Counted from the first letter of the stretch, positions 44,850-54,745 are shown. The stretch: 64,000 nt of DNA from Mesonia sp. HuA40 (GCF_008017835.1 NZ_VRLT01000028.1:1-64000), one strand, 5' to 3'. The notes: generated by a model from the letters alone, not told the origin. Translations and numbers: made by a program.

Positions 44850-45559
44850 TTAAGTTTATGTAAATAAGATTTGACTACGTTTTCTAATCCGCTGTAAAGC
44901 GCCTCAGCAATTAAAGCATGGCCTATTGAAACTTCATCAAGATACGGCATATGCTGCTTAAAAAAAGCTATGTTTTCTAATGATAAATCATGACCCGCAT
45001 TAATACCCAGACCTAATTTCTTACCTATTGCAGCACAATCGGCGTAAGCAGCAATAGCAGCTCTAGGGTTTTTAGCGTAATTTATTGCATAAGCTTCTGT
45101 ATACAATTCGATTCTATCGGTTCCCGTTTTAACAGCCGATTCTACCATAGCTGAATTAGGATCTACAAAAATAGATGTCCTTATTCCCGCATTTTTAAAT
45201 ACGCTTATAACTTCGCTTAGGAATGCTTGGTGTTTTTGGGTGTTCCAACCGGCATTTGAAGTGAGCACATCTACAGCGTCGGGAACTAAAGTTACTTGAG
45301 TAGGTTTATTTTCTAGTACCAAATCGATAAATTTTTGATTGGGATTACCCTCGATATTGAATTCGGTTTGCACTACTTCACTTAAGTCCCTTACATCTTG
45401 ATAGGTTATATGCCTTTCATCTGGTCTGGGGTGAACCGTAATTCCCTGCGCACCAAACCCCTCTATACGCTTGGCAGCTTCTACTACATTAGGTACATTT
45501 CCGCCTCGAGCGTTTCTTAAAGTAGCAATCTTGTTTATGTTTACGCTTAGTTTGGTCAT
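44846..45559 (-). CDS. pdxJ: Pyridoxine 5'-phosphate synthase
   Basis: A 237-residue TIM-barrel enzyme that joins 1-deoxyxylulose 5-phosphate and 3-amino-2-oxopropyl phosphate to make pyridoxine 5'-phosphate. Motifs are LSVNINKIATLRNARGG at the start, GITVHPRPDERHI, EGNPNQKF, GIRTSIFVDPN, RIELYTEAYA and INAGHDLSLEN near the end. ATG at 45559 is chosen over an upstream start at 45589 since it begins the conserved strand. It is followed by the hydrolase gene. The next gene upstream is divergent. Confidence 0.95.
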   Translation of the reverse strand: MTKLSVNINKIATLRNARGGNVPNVVEAAKRIEGFGAQGITVHPRPDERHITYQDVRDLSEVVQTEFNIEGNPNQKFIDLVLENKPTQVTLVPDAVDVLTSNAGWNTQKHQAFLSEVISVFKNAGIRTSIFVDPNSAMVESAVKTGTDRIELYTEAYAINYAKNPRAAIAAYADCAAIGKKLGLGINAGHDLSLENIAFFKQHMPYLDEVSIGHALIAEALYSGLENVVKSYLHKLK

Positions 45560-45644
45560 ATTTCTTAACTTTAAATGACAAAAATACAAAGTTGCACCGC
45601 ATCTATGTGTTATAAATTAATTAATTTGCACCAAACATTAAGCT

Positions 45645-46304
45645 ATGAAGCTATCGCAATACATTATCAACGACATAGATTTACAACCCATATCGCAAAC
45701 TGTTGGAGCGTTTAAGGCAATTTTTAAAGAATTCACCTACACGCACTTACCTGTTGCTGAAAATGATGTTTATATTGGATTGATTGCTGAAAATGACCTA
45801 CGTTGTTTTGATGAGACAAAAACATTGACAGAATATAGATATGCCATAGAGAATGTTCATGCCGATGTAAATGAAAACTGGCTAGAAGTTTTAGCTCATT
45901 TTGGTAAGCTTGAAACCAACTTGCTACCCCTTATCAATCCAGAAGATCAAAAATACTTGGGCTATATAGAACTCATTGACTTGCTTGGCATTTTTAGTTC
46001 TACCCCTTTCTTACAGCAAGAAGGTGCGTTGGTAGTAATTGAAAAATCGGCGCGAGATTACACCTTAAGCGAAGTAACCCAAATTGCAGAACAAGCCAAC
46101 CAGACAGTTTTGGGCCTTTTTATAAGTGAAACCGATTTAAATAAAGTACAAATCACCTTAAAAATAGGAAGCCAAAGCATTACCGAAGTTCTAGCTGCCT
46201 TTAGACGATATGATTATCAAATTGTTAGCCTACACCAAGAAGATCGGCACACACAAACTATAAAAGAAAGATCAAATTACCTTAAAAAATATTTAGATAT
46301 ATGA
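45645..46304 (+). CDS. CBS domain protein with ACT-like C-terminus
   Basis: A 219-residue protein. Two degenerate CBS repeats fill about residues 1-125 (FTYTHLPVAENDVYIGLIAENDLRC, LINPEDQKYLGYIELIDLL). The last 85 residues look like an ACT-type domain (QEGALVVIEKSARDYTLSEVTQIAEQA, LKIGSQSITEVLAAFRRYDYQIV). It may sense a nucleotide or amino acid. It overlaps nadK by 4 bases, so it may be linked to NADP production. Confidence 0.85.
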   Translation: MKLSQYIINDIDLQPISQTVGAFKAIFKEFTYTHLPVAENDVYIGLIAENDLRCFDETKTLTEYRYAIENVHADVNENWLEVLAHFGKLETNLLPLINPEDQKYLGYIELIDLLGIFSSTPFLQQEGALVVIEKSARDYTLSEVTQIAEQANQTVLGLFISETDLNKVQITLKIGSQSITEVLAAFRRYDYQIVSLHQEDRHTQTIKERSNYLKKYLDI

Positions 46305-47194
46305 AAGTAGCTCTTTACGGACAATTTTACCATAAAAACTCAGGAAAATACATACGGGAATTGCTCGATGAGCTAAGCAACCTAGATATTGAAGTTCGAA
46401 TAGAGGAGGAATTTCTTAAAATTATAAACCAAAATAAAAGCGTTGCCAAACAATACACCCAATTTAAAACTTTTAAACAGCTTGACGACAGTTATGATTT
46501 ATTTTTTAGTATTGGGGGAGATGGCACAATTTTACGCAGTGTGCATTTTGTAAAAGCATTAGATATACCCATTGTAGGTATAAACACTGGACGATTAGGC
46601 TTTTTGGCAACCATTCAAAAAGAAGAAATTAAAGCTATGATTTTAGCCCTAAAGCAAAAAGAATACACGATTTCTAAAAGAGATTTGTTAAGTGTTGCAA
46701 CATATCCAGACAATCAAAGTCTTTCTAGTATGAATTTTGCTTTAAATGAAGTGGCCATAAGCCGAAAAAACAGTACCTCTATGATTACCGTAGAAAGTTG
46801 GATGGACGATAAATACCTGAATGCCTATTGGGCAGATGGTCTTATTATCTCAACTCCAACAGGATCGACGGGCTACTCACTTAGTTGCGGAGGCCCTATT
46901 ATTACACCAGAAACCAAGGCTATTTCTATTACCCCCATAGCACCGCACAATCTGAATGTGAGGCCATTAATAATACCAGACGATAAAGAACTAAAATTAA
47001 AAGTATCTAGCCGTGAAAATCAATTTTTAATTTCACTAGACTCGAGACTTACCACTTTAAACAACGATACCGAAATACATCTCAAGAAAGCAGATTTTCA
47101 AATAGGTATTGTATTACTCAATGAAAATAGTTTTATTAAGACCTTGCGTCAGAAACTATTATGGGGAGAAGATAAAAGGAATTTAAAACAATAA
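46301..47194 (+). CDS. nadK: NAD kinase
   Basis: A 297-residue NAD kinase that makes NADP from NAD and ATP. The motifs are SIGGDGTILRSVHF (about 68-81), GINTGRLGFLATI, FALNEVAI and STPTGSTGYSLSCGGPI. The length is normal. The ATG overlaps the stop of the CBS gene (ATGA), so translation is coupled. The 95-base gap after it holds the promoter of the next operon. Confidence 0.96.
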   Translation: MKVALYGQFYHKNSGKYIRELLDELSNLDIEVRIEEEFLKIINQNKSVAKQYTQFKTFKQLDDSYDLFFSIGGDGTILRSVHFVKALDIPIVGINTGRLGFLATIQKEEIKAMILALKQKEYTISKRDLLSVATYPDNQSLSSMNFALNEVAISRKNSTSMITVESWMDDKYLNAYWADGLIISTPTGSTGYSLSCGGPIITPETKAISITPIAPHNLNVRPLIIPDDKELKLKVSSRENQFLISLDSRLTTLNNDTEIHLKKADFQIGIVLLNENSFIKTLRQKLLWGEDKRNLKQ

Positions 47195-47264
47195 ACTAGC
47201 GTATAATTTGTTAATCATAGAGGCACAAAATAGTTTAAAATTAACGTAGAGCAAACTTAATTTA

Positions 47265-47272
47265 TATATTTG
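47265..47272 (+). promoter_or_regulatory. -7 promoter element of the DUF6089-uppS-bamA-ompH operon
   Basis: TATATTTG is an exact TAnnTTTG match 17 bases before the ATG at 47290. No clear TTG -33 box lies 17-23 bases upstream, so the promoter call rests on the -7 box and position. Confidence 0.5.
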
Positions 47273-47289
47273 CAATCTTTTGAGATTCT

Positions 47290-47979
47290 ATGAGATATTT
47301 AATCTTTTCATTTATAATATTATTCACCAGCCTAAGTTTGGCCCAAACCTTTGAAATTGGCCCTATGCTCGGTGCAACCAATTACATTGGTGATGTGGGT
47401 AACACCCAATATATCGCTCCAAAAACACTAGCGGCTGGCGGAATTTTTAAGTGGAATCGAAGCACCAGACATTCCTTTAGGTTTAGCCTTTTTCATTCAA
47501 AAATAAAAGCCAACGACGCAGACGCCCAAGAAACAAGAAGAAAGCTAAGGGATTACTCGTTTAAAAATAAAATTACAGAAGCTTCCCTAGGTATTGAATA
47601 CACCTTTTGGGAGTGGGATTTGCACAATTTAGAAGCACAATGGACGCCTTATATCTACACTGGTCTTACAGGAATATTTACACAAGATATGTTTGTAGAT
47701 AGACGTAATAAAATTATACCAGAAGACAATAAATTTACTTCTGCTATTCCTATGGTTTTAGGGGTAAAAGGAACGCTATCTACAAAATGGATTTTAGCTT
47801 TTGAGATTGGAGCGCGTTATACTTTTACCGATAATTTGGACGGAAGCAATCCAGAAGAAATAGATGCCGAAGATGTTTACCCCAGCTTTGGTAGTGCCAA
47901 CTCGAACGATTGGTATGTTTTTACCGGGATAACACTTACTTATAGTTTTGGACGCAAACCATGTTATTGTAAATTTTAA
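47290..47979 (+). CDS. DUF6089 family outer membrane beta-barrel protein
   Basis: A 229-residue protein with a signal peptide (about 1-18, ending LAQ). Conserved blocks are FEIGPMLGATNYIGDVGNTQYI, FSLFHSKIKANDADAQETRRKLRDYSF, EASLGIEYTFWEWDL and a C-terminal ITLTYSFGRKPCYCKF. Such proteins are predicted small outer-membrane barrels of unknown function. It overlaps uppS by one base (TAATG), which ties it to cell envelope synthesis. Confidence 0.88.
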   Translation: MRYLIFSFIILFTSLSLAQTFEIGPMLGATNYIGDVGNTQYIAPKTLAAGGIFKWNRSTRHSFRFSLFHSKIKANDADAQETRRKLRDYSFKNKITEASLGIEYTFWEWDLHNLEAQWTPYIYTGLTGIFTQDMFVDRRNKIIPEDNKFTSAIPMVLGVKGTLSTKWILAFEIGARYTFTDNLDGSNPEEIDAEDVYPSFGSANSNDWYVFTGITLTYSFGRKPCYCKF

Positions 47980-48719
47980 TGGAGCCTTTTCACGACATAG
48001 ACAAAGAAAGATTACCCAAGCATATCGCGATCATTATGGATGGTAATGGAAGATGGGCAAAAAACAAAGGATTATTGCGGGTTGCTGGGCATAAAAGCGG
48101 CACAAAATCGGTGCGCGAGACCGTTGAAACCTGTGCGAAATTAGGTATAGAAAACCTTACCCTATTCGCTTTTTCTACAGAAAACTGGAATAGACCACAA
48201 ATTGAAGTGAAAACTTTAATGAAATTACTGGTTTCCTCTTTACGCAAAGAAATCAAAACGCTTCAAGATAACAACATTAGACTTAAAGCTATCGGATGTT
48301 TAGACAGTTTACCGCAAAAAGCAAAAGAAGAATTAAATGAAGTGATGCAACAAACCGCAAAAAACACTATGATGACGCTAACATTAGCGCTTAGTTATGG
48401 GTCGCGGGAAGAGTTGCTTAATGTAACCAAAAAAATTGCCCGCTTGGCTCAAGAAAATAAAATAGATCCAGACAAGATCACTGAGCAAGATATAAACAAT
48501 CAATTATATACCAACTTTATACCCGATGTTGATTTATTGATTAGAACTAGCGGTGAGCAACGCATAAGTAATTTTTTATTATGGCAAATAGCTTATGCAG
48601 AATTATATTTCACACAAGTCTTATGGCCAGATTTTAGAAAAGAACACTTAGCCGAGGCCATATTAAATTACCAAAATAGAGAAAGAAGATTTGGAAAAAC
48701 AAGTGAACAAATCAATTAA
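47979..48719 (+). CDS. uppS: Isoprenyl transferase (undecaprenyl diphosphate synthase)
   Basis: A 246-residue cis-prenyltransferase that makes the undecaprenyl carrier for peptidoglycan and glycans. The conserved blocks are HIAIIMDGNGRWAKNKG (with catalytic Asp), GHKSGTKSVRETVETCAKLGI, LTLFAFSTENW, LALSYGSREEL and DLLIRTSGEQRISNFLLWQIAYAELYF. It lies between the DUF6089 gene and bamA, giving a cell envelope operon as in many Bacteroidota. Confidence 0.97.
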   Translation: MEPFHDIDKERLPKHIAIIMDGNGRWAKNKGLLRVAGHKSGTKSVRETVETCAKLGIENLTLFAFSTENWNRPQIEVKTLMKLLVSSLRKEIKTLQDNNIRLKAIGCLDSLPQKAKEELNEVMQQTAKNTMMTLTLALSYGSREELLNVTKKIARLAQENKIDPDKITEQDINNQLYTNFIPDVDLLIRTSGEQRISNFLLWQIAYAELYFTQVLWPDFRKEHLAEAILNYQNRERRFGKTSEQIN

Positions 48720-48726
48720 GATTTTA

Positions 48727-51288
48727 ATGATTAAGAAATTATACCTTTTATGTTTTTGCCTTTTTGCAGTTTGGCAATCGCAAGCCCAAGACATGGCTTT
48801 GGCTAATGGTAAAGAATATACCATTGGCAAAATAAGTGTTGTAGGAAGCACCAATTATAACCAACAAACCGTTATCGCCTTTATGGGGATTAAATCTGGA
48901 GATAAACTTTATATCCCAGGAGATAAAATAAGCGGAATAATAAAAAAACTTTGGGATTTAGGATTGTTTAGCGACATCAACCTATATGTAACCAACATTG
49001 ACAATAATGTTGCCGATCTGCAGCTAGAAATAAAAGAAGTTCCCGAACTGAATGAAGTAAAAATTAGCGGCCTTGACAAAAAGAAAAAACGAGAAGAAAT
49101 CATTAAAGAAAATGATTTAAAACCAGGCACAAAAGTTACCGAAAACTTAATTGCCACCACTAAATCAAGCATAGAAAACAAATATGCCGAAGATGGTTTT
49201 CTGTTTGCTAAAGTTAATATTCAAACCCGCACCATTAAAGATAGTTTAGACAACGACAAGGAAAAGGTTGACCTAGTACTGCGAATCAATAAAGGTGAAA
49301 AAGTAAAAATAAAAGAAATTGAAATTAAGGGTAATGAGATCTTTAGCGATGCCAAGATTAGGCGCCAAATGAAAACCAAGCAAAAGAATTTTTTACGCTT
49401 TTGGAAAAGGTCTAAATACATTGCAGAAGAATATAAAGAAAGTAAAGAAAACATTATTAACAAGTATAAAAGTAGTGGTTTCAGAGATGCGCGAATTATA
49501 AAAGATAGCCTAAGTATTTTAAATGAAGAAGAAGTAGCCTTAACACTTGAATTAGAAGAAGGTAACAAATATTATTTTGGAGAGATTAGCTTTTTAGGAA
49601 ATTCAGTTTACACCGATAAGCAATTAAAAGCAGTTTTGGGTATCGCCAAAGGTGATGTTTATAACGGAGTACTTTTAGAGAAAAAAATTGCGGACAAAGA
49701 AAGACCAGATGCTGCAGATTTAACCAACTTATACCAAAATAACGGTTATTTATTTGCTAGAATTAATCCTGTAGAAACTCGAGTTTACAATGATACTATC
49801 GACTTTGAAATCCGAGTGATGGAAGGAAAAATGGCTTATTTTGATGAAATTAGGGTTACTGGAAACGACAAAACCAATGACCACGTAATATACAGAAACA
49901 TAAGAACCAGACCGGGACAGGTTTATAGTAAGCAAGATGTCGTGCGAACCGTAAGAGAATTAGGAGCCACTGGCTTTTTTGATGCCGAACAACTTTCACC
50001 CGACTTTGATGTAAATCCGAGTGATGGTACCGTAGACTTAAACTTTAAAGTGGTTGAAAGTGGCGCAAGCCAAATTGAACTACAAGGAGGATATGGCGGC
50101 GGTGGTTTTGTAGGAACTTTGGGCCTTTCATTTAACAATTTTTCTTTAAAAGGAATATTCGACAAAGACGCATACAAACCTCTACCAATGGGAGACGGCC
50201 AAACGCTTTCATTAAGAGCTCAAGCTTCTTCATTCTACCAAACTTACAGCTTGTCTTTCTCAGAGCCTTGGTTAGGAGGTAAAAAGCCCATTCGTTTAAC
50301 TACAAGTTTCTCACACACGAAACAGTTTTACCGTGACTTTTTTGCTCGTGAAACCGATACAGATCGCAGCTTTTTAATCACCGGTGGATCTATCGGCTTA
50401 GCTAAAAACCTTAAAGTTCCAGATGACTTTTTTGTAGCCTCTGTAGCCCTAAGTTTTCAGCATTATAACTTGCAAAATTATAACATTGGTTTATTTACGT
50501 TCCCCAATGGTACAGCAGACAACCTTGCCATAACTTTTGGTCTAAGCCGAGATAACACCCACACCAACCCTATTTTCCCAACAGGAGGATCTAAATTTGG
50601 TATAACCGCAAAGGTAACACCCCCTTATTCGGCTTGGAATGGTGTAGACTACGCTAACCTGGCCAATGACCCTGCTTTTCAATTACCCAACGGTCAACCA
50701 GATGTAGCCAAAATAGACCAAGAAAGGTTTAGATGGTTAGAATATTATAAAATAAAATTTAATGGTGACTGGTACAATAAACTTATAGGTAAATTAGTGC
50801 TTAGAACTGCAACAGAATTTGGTTTCCTAGGAGCCTACAACAACGATAGAGGTATACCGCCTTTTGAGCGTTTTTACTTAGGAGGAGACGGTCTTGGTGG
50901 CTATAGCCTAGATGGTAGAGAAAACATCGCTTTACGCGGATATGGTAACCAAACAGTTGTACCCAGAGATAGAGATGAAAGTCTTACTCGCGAAGATGGT
51001 GCTACCATTTACAACAAGTTTTCATTAGAGCTTAGGTACCCAATTACACTTAAACCACAAGCATCTATTTATGCGTTAACCTTCTTAGAAGGAGGTTCGA
51101 GTTATGACGGATTTAAGGATTACAACCCTTTTCAATTAAACCGATCTGCCGGTGCAGGAATTCGAATCTTTATGCCTGCTTTTGGATTGTTAGGAATAGA
51201 CTTTGGTTACGGTTTTGATCCCATCCCAGGAACCAACGGTGCCGCTAACGGTTGGGAAACCCACTTTATAATTGGACAGCAATTTTAA
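48727..51288 (+). CDS. bamA: Outer membrane protein assembly factor BamA
   Basis: An 853-residue Omp85 protein. The signal peptide MIKKLYLLCFCLFAVWQSQAQ begins at the ATG at 48727; the frame extends to 48691 inside uppS, but that would precede the signal with polar residues. About five POTRA domains (30-420) are followed by the barrel. Barrel signatures are LQGGYGGGGFVGTLGLSFNNFSLKG, SLSFSEPWLGGKKP, GGDGLGGYSLDGRENIALRGY and the final WETHFIIGQQF. BamA inserts beta-barrel proteins. The two ompH genes downstream encode its chaperone partners. Confidence 0.96.
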   Translation: MIKKLYLLCFCLFAVWQSQAQDMALANGKEYTIGKISVVGSTNYNQQTVIAFMGIKSGDKLYIPGDKISGIIKKLWDLGLFSDINLYVTNIDNNVADLQLEIKEVPELNEVKISGLDKKKKREEIIKENDLKPGTKVTENLIATTKSSIENKYAEDGFLFAKVNIQTRTIKDSLDNDKEKVDLVLRINKGEKVKIKEIEIKGNEIFSDAKIRRQMKTKQKNFLRFWKRSKYIAEEYKESKENIINKYKSSGFRDARIIKDSLSILNEEEVALTLELEEGNKYYFGEISFLGNSVYTDKQLKAVLGIAKGDVYNGVLLEKKIADKERPDAADLTNLYQNNGYLFARINPVETRVYNDTIDFEIRVMEGKMAYFDEIRVTGNDKTNDHVIYRNIRTRPGQVYSKQDVVRTVRELGATGFFDAEQLSPDFDVNPSDGTVDLNFKVVESGASQIELQGGYGGGGFVGTLGLSFNNFSLKGIFDKDAYKPLPMGDGQTLSLRAQASSFYQTYSLSFSEPWLGGKKPIRLTTSFSHTKQFYRDFFARETDTDRSFLITGGSIGLAKNLKVPDDFFVASVALSFQHYNLQNYNIGLFTFPNGTADNLAITFGLSRDNTHTNPIFPTGGSKFGITAKVTPPYSAWNGVDYANLANDPAFQLPNGQPDVAKIDQERFRWLEYYKIKFNGDWYNKLIGKLVLRTATEFGFLGAYNNDRGIPPFERFYLGGDGLGGYSLDGRENIALRGYGNQTVVPRDRDESLTREDGATIYNKFSLELRYPITLKPQASIYALTFLEGGSSYDGFKDYNPFQLNRSAGAGIRIFMPAFGLLGIDFGYGFDPIPGTNGAANGWETHFIIGQQF

Positions 51289-51321
51289 TTTTGGCACGAT
51301 ATTTTCTAAATTTGAAATAAC

Positions 51322-52119
51322 ATGAGAAAAAACATAGTACTTTTTATATTTCTTCTTCAAGCAGGCTTTCTATTCGCTCAAAGCGGATTGAAAATTGCCT
51401 ATATTGATATGGATTATATTCTAGAGAATGTTCCAGAATACCAAGAGGCAAACAACCAATTGGATGCAAAAGTTCAAAAATGGAGAGCCGAGGTCGAGCA
51501 AAAACTTAACCAAGTTGAACAAATGAAACAGGCTTTAAAACAGGAAAGCCCTTTACTAACCAAAGAATTGATTGAAGAGCGCGAAGACGAAATCGATTAT
51601 GAGGTACAACAAGTGGTTGCATACCAACAAAAAAGATTTGGCCCTCAAGGGGATTTTATAACTCAGAAAAGACAACTTATTCAACCCGTGCAAGATCAAG
51701 TCTTTAATGCTGTACAGGAGTATGCGATTAAAAGAGATTTTGATTATATTTTTGAACGGTCTTCAGATGCATTAATGCTATTTTCGGCTAACCGTCACGA
51801 CATCAGCGATCAAATTCTTAAAATGATTGACAGACAGAGTCGTACAGAACGAAGAGAAAATAAAGGTGCAGATATAGCAGAAGACACGTATAAATCTGTT
51901 GAAAAAGCAAAAGAAGATAAGGCAGAGGAAGCTCAACGCGAAAGAGATCGTTTAACGCGAGAGAAAGAAAGAGAAAACCTGATTAAAGATCGTGAGAGAG
52001 CTAGAGATTCTGCACGAGCGGCTAGGCAAGCTGCATTCGAAGCAAGAAGACAAAAACTATTAGAAGATAGACAGCGAAGAAGAGATAGTTTAGAGCGAGT
52101 AAGAAACAGCAAAGATTAA
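51322..52119 (+). CDS. OmpH/Skp family periplasmic chaperone with long charged tail
   Basis: A 265-residue protein. Signal peptide about 1-19 (ending LFAQ). An OmpH/Skp-like domain follows (LKIAYIDMDYILENVPEYQEANNQLD, then coiled-coil helices, LIQPVQDQVFNAVQEYAIKRDFDYIFE). The last 80 residues are an Arg/Glu-rich helix (REKERENLIKDRERARDSARAA and so on) not found in the usual 160-residue Skp. It probably escorts outer membrane proteins to BamA. It lies 33 bases after bamA, with a second ompH gene next. Confidence 0.9.
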   Translation: MRKNIVLFIFLLQAGFLFAQSGLKIAYIDMDYILENVPEYQEANNQLDAKVQKWRAEVEQKLNQVEQMKQALKQESPLLTKELIEEREDEIDYEVQQVVAYQQKRFGPQGDFITQKRQLIQPVQDQVFNAVQEYAIKRDFDYIFERSSDALMLFSANRHDISDQILKMIDRQSRTERRENKGADIAEDTYKSVEKAKEDKAEEAQRERDRLTREKERENLIKDRERARDSARAARQAAFEARRQKLLEDRQRRRDSLERVRNSKD

Positions 52120-52172
52120 ATCCGCCGAAAGGCAAAAATTAAATAACCCAAAATCAAATTAATTAAGAAAAG

Positions 52173-52688
52173 ATGAAACAATTTAAAACCGTATTTTTAG
52201 CTTTAACGCTTATGTTTGGTGCTATGAATTTTGCTCAAGCACAAACTTCTAAAATTGCTCATATAGGCACACAAGAGCTAATTGAGTCTATGCCAGGATA
52301 TAAATCGGCTATGTCACAATTAGAGAAATTAGAGCAAACTTATCGTTCTGAAATAGACGACTTACTAAAAGAAGCGCAGAGCAAAAATCAGCGCTATCAA
52401 AATGAAGCTCCTACCAAAACAGATGAGGAGAATGCAGCACGCGCAAGAGAGTTACAGGCTACACAAGAAAAAATAGTTCAATTTCAACAAACCGCACAAA
52501 GAGAATTGCAGAAGAAAGAAACTGAATTACTTAGACCAGTGTATGAAAAAGCTAGAAATGCTATTCAAAAAGTGGCCCGTGCAAAAGGATTTGACTATGT
52601 ACTTGATTCTACTACCGGAGCTGGCGGAGTATTGCTAGCAGACGGGTACAACTTACTTAATGATGTAAAAAAAGAATTAGGGATGTAA
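52173..52688 (+). CDS. OmpH/Skp family periplasmic chaperone
   Basis: A 171-residue Skp-type protein. A signal peptide of about 23 residues (ending AQAQ) is followed by SKIAHIGTQELIESMPGYKSAMSQL, a coiled-coil hairpin (about 50-120) and RPVYEKARNAIQKVARAKGFDYVLDSTTG. It is the standard size and probably forms trimers that hold unfolded outer membrane proteins. It is the last gene of the bamA block and has a terminator after it. Confidence 0.93.
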   Translation: MKQFKTVFLALTLMFGAMNFAQAQTSKIAHIGTQELIESMPGYKSAMSQLEKLEQTYRSEIDDLLKEAQSKNQRYQNEAPTKTDEENAARARELQATQEKIVQFQQTAQRELQKKETELLRPVYEKARNAIQKVARAKGFDYVLDSTTGAGGVLLADGYNLLNDVKKELGM

Positions 52689-52716
52689 GAGCCTTCTTTA
52701 TTAAATAATATATTAC

Positions 52717-52746
52717 AAAGCGTTTCTTAAATAGAAACGCTTTTTT
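52717..52746 (+). terminator. Intrinsic terminator after the ompH pair
   Basis: AAAGCGTTTCT (52717-52727) pairs with AGAAACGCTTT (52733-52743) around a short AT loop, followed by T6. It separates the bamA operon from murI. Confidence 0.9.
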
Positions 52747-52777
52747 ATTTTTACTACTTAACCAAGAAGCTAACGCA

Positions 52778-53566
52778 ATGCAAAAAAAACTGGCACCCAT
52801 AGGTATGTTTGATTCGGGAATAGGCGGAACATCTATTTTTAAAGAGATTCATAAGCTTTTACCGTTGGAACAAGTAATTTACCTCGCAGACAGTAAAAAC
52901 GCTCCCTATGGTGCTAAAAGTCAGCAAGAGATTATAGATTTATCTATTAAAAATACCGAGTTGTTACTGGAGATGGGCGCAAAGATAATTGTTGTAGCCT
53001 GCAATACCGCTACCACCAATGCTATAAAAGTGTTGCGTGAAAAATACAGCACACCCATTGTAGGCATAGAACCTGCAATAAAACCAGCGGCTTTAAATAG
53101 TAAAAATAAAACGATTGGCATTTTAGCTACTAAAGGTACCTTGGCAAGCGAATTATTTATAAAAACATCAGATTTGTATACACGCGGTACTAAAGTAATA
53201 GAAGTGGTAGGTGAAGGACTGGTTCCTTTAATTGAAACAGGCAATTTACAACAGCCCGCCTTAAAGCAATTGGTTAAAAAACTTGTTACACCTATGCTTA
53301 AAGAAAATATAGATTACTTAGTTTTAGGCTGCAGCCACTACCCTTATCTTATGCCAATTCTTAACGAAATTGTTCCACAACACGTACAAATTATTGATTC
53401 AGGAAGAGCCGCGGCGCAACAAACAAAAAATGTATTAGAAAAGCTAAATCTTCTCAGAAAAGACTCCGGTGAAAAGTGTATATTTTATAGCAATAAAAAT
53501 CCCCGGATTATAGAAAAAATTCTTCAATCCGAGGAGCGGTTTTTAGTTGGTTATAAAGATTTTTAG
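52778..53566 (+). CDS. murI: Glutamate racemase
   Basis: A 262-residue enzyme that turns L-glutamate into D-glutamate for peptidoglycan. Active-site segments are GMFDSGIGGTSIF (Asp and Ser), VACNTATTNAI (first catalytic Cys) and YLVLGCSHYPYLMPIL (second catalytic Cys and His). AKNAPYG-type SKNAPYGAKS lies between. The gene sits after the ompH terminator. Its end overlaps the opposing PorP/SprF gene by 4 bases. Confidence 0.96.
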   Translation: MQKKLAPIGMFDSGIGGTSIFKEIHKLLPLEQVIYLADSKNAPYGAKSQQEIIDLSIKNTELLLEMGAKIIVVACNTATTNAIKVLREKYSTPIVGIEPAIKPAALNSKNKTIGILATKGTLASELFIKTSDLYTRGTKVIEVVGEGLVPLIETGNLQQPALKQLVKKLVTPMLKENIDYLVLGCSHYPYLMPILNEIVPQHVQIIDSGRAAAQQTKNVLEKLNLLRKDSGEKCIFYSNKNPRIIEKILQSEERFLVGYKDF

Positions 53567-54591
53567 TAATTAATCGCAGGACAGTTACAGTGATATTTCT
53601 CTTTGCCACCTCCAAAATTATATCCTAAGGTGATTTGATGAAATCCAGCATTACTTAACACAATAGAATTAGCTTGATAAGTATAAGTATAAGCAAACAT
53701 AAATTGCTTGTAATTAATACCTAAAAAGGGAGAAAAATATTGTAATTTCTGATTTTCAACCGTCGCAGCACCGTCTTCTGTATATTCAGCACCGTCTAAA
53801 CTACGTCTATAAGACAAACCTCCCCATAATTGACCAAAGTCAAATTGTCTGTATACTTTAAAGTTTCCGTCTACGGCCGCTTCTGCAGTTTCTTCTTTCA
53901 TTTGAAACATTACAGAAGGTTCAAAAGACCAGTCACTAGCAAAGGGTGCTATAGTGTAACCCAAAGTAAATAAGTATTGACGCTGATTATCAGTTTCAAA
54001 ATCTTCGGCAAAAATATCACGCTTCTGCGGAATTAAATTTTTAACAGTTAAATGCGTAAAGAACTCAAGATAATAGTAAGAAATACCAAAATCAATATTA
54101 AAGTAAGAATCTTGCTGCTCGATACCTGCTATATTAGGATCTGAAGGGTTGGTACCTCCAATCAAATCACTTTCATCAAGTTTTTCTTGTAAAACCCCAA
54201 CACTTAAACCAAATGACAATTGATTTAAATCTACCCGATCTCTAGAAAGCAATAAATGATAAGCAAAAGTAGCATAGGCACCTTGTTGTGAAAATCTACC
54301 ATTACTATCATTATACAATATACCACCTAAGCCAATGTTACTATCACTTAGTCTACCATTTAAGCTCAAGGTTTCTAAAGTAGGCGCATCATCTACATCA
54401 AACCACTGCCTTCTAGCAGTAAGTCTAGCTTTACTAAGCAACCCTGCCCCTGCCATAGAAGGGTGAATTAAATACATATTATCTGTTAAGTAATCACTGT
54501 AAACGGGAATTCCTCGTTCTTGACTAAAGCCTAATAATGAAAAGGCAAAAAATACAAAAACTAAATAGGTTTTATTAAACTTCATATTCAT
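53563..54591 (-). CDS. PorP/SprF family type IX secretion membrane protein
   Basis: A 342-residue outer membrane protein with a signal peptide (about 1-23, ending GFSQ). Family signatures are PVYSDYLTDNMYLIHPSMAGA, ARRQWFDVDDAPTLETLSLNGRL and a C-terminal GINYKQFMFAYTYTYQANSIVLSNAGFHQITLGYNFGG. The start could be ATG 54591 or 54585 (MNMKF). These proteins work with T9SS cargo or gliding components and often pair with a big adhesin gene; none is seen here. The stop overlaps murI by 4 bases. Confidence 0.92.
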   Translation of the reverse strand: MNMKFNKTYLVFVFFAFSLLGFSQERGIPVYSDYLTDNMYLIHPSMAGAGLLSKARLTARRQWFDVDDAPTLETLSLNGRLSDSNIGLGGILYNDSNGRFSQQGAYATFAYHLLLSRDRVDLNQLSFGLSVGVLQEKLDESDLIGGTNPSDPNIAGIEQQDSYFNIDFGISYYYLEFFTHLTVKNLIPQKRDIFAEDFETDNQRQYLFTLGYTIAPFASDWSFEPSVMFQMKEETAEAAVDGNFKVYRQFDFGQLWGGLSYRRSLDGAEYTEDGAATVENQKLQYFSPFLGINYKQFMFAYTYTYQANSIVLSNAGFHQITLGYNFGGGKEKYHCNCPAINY

Positions 54592-54745
54592 TTAGGGTGT
54601 TGTTGCTCCAAATTAAAACAAAATGCAAGTAAGTAAAAAATTTATTTTGGCTTTTTTTTAAAATAAAATTAACACTACTCTTAATTCAACGTGAATTTTA
54701 AGGTTTTTATTGTTTTTAGGTGAAAATTATAATTGGGTAAATATA

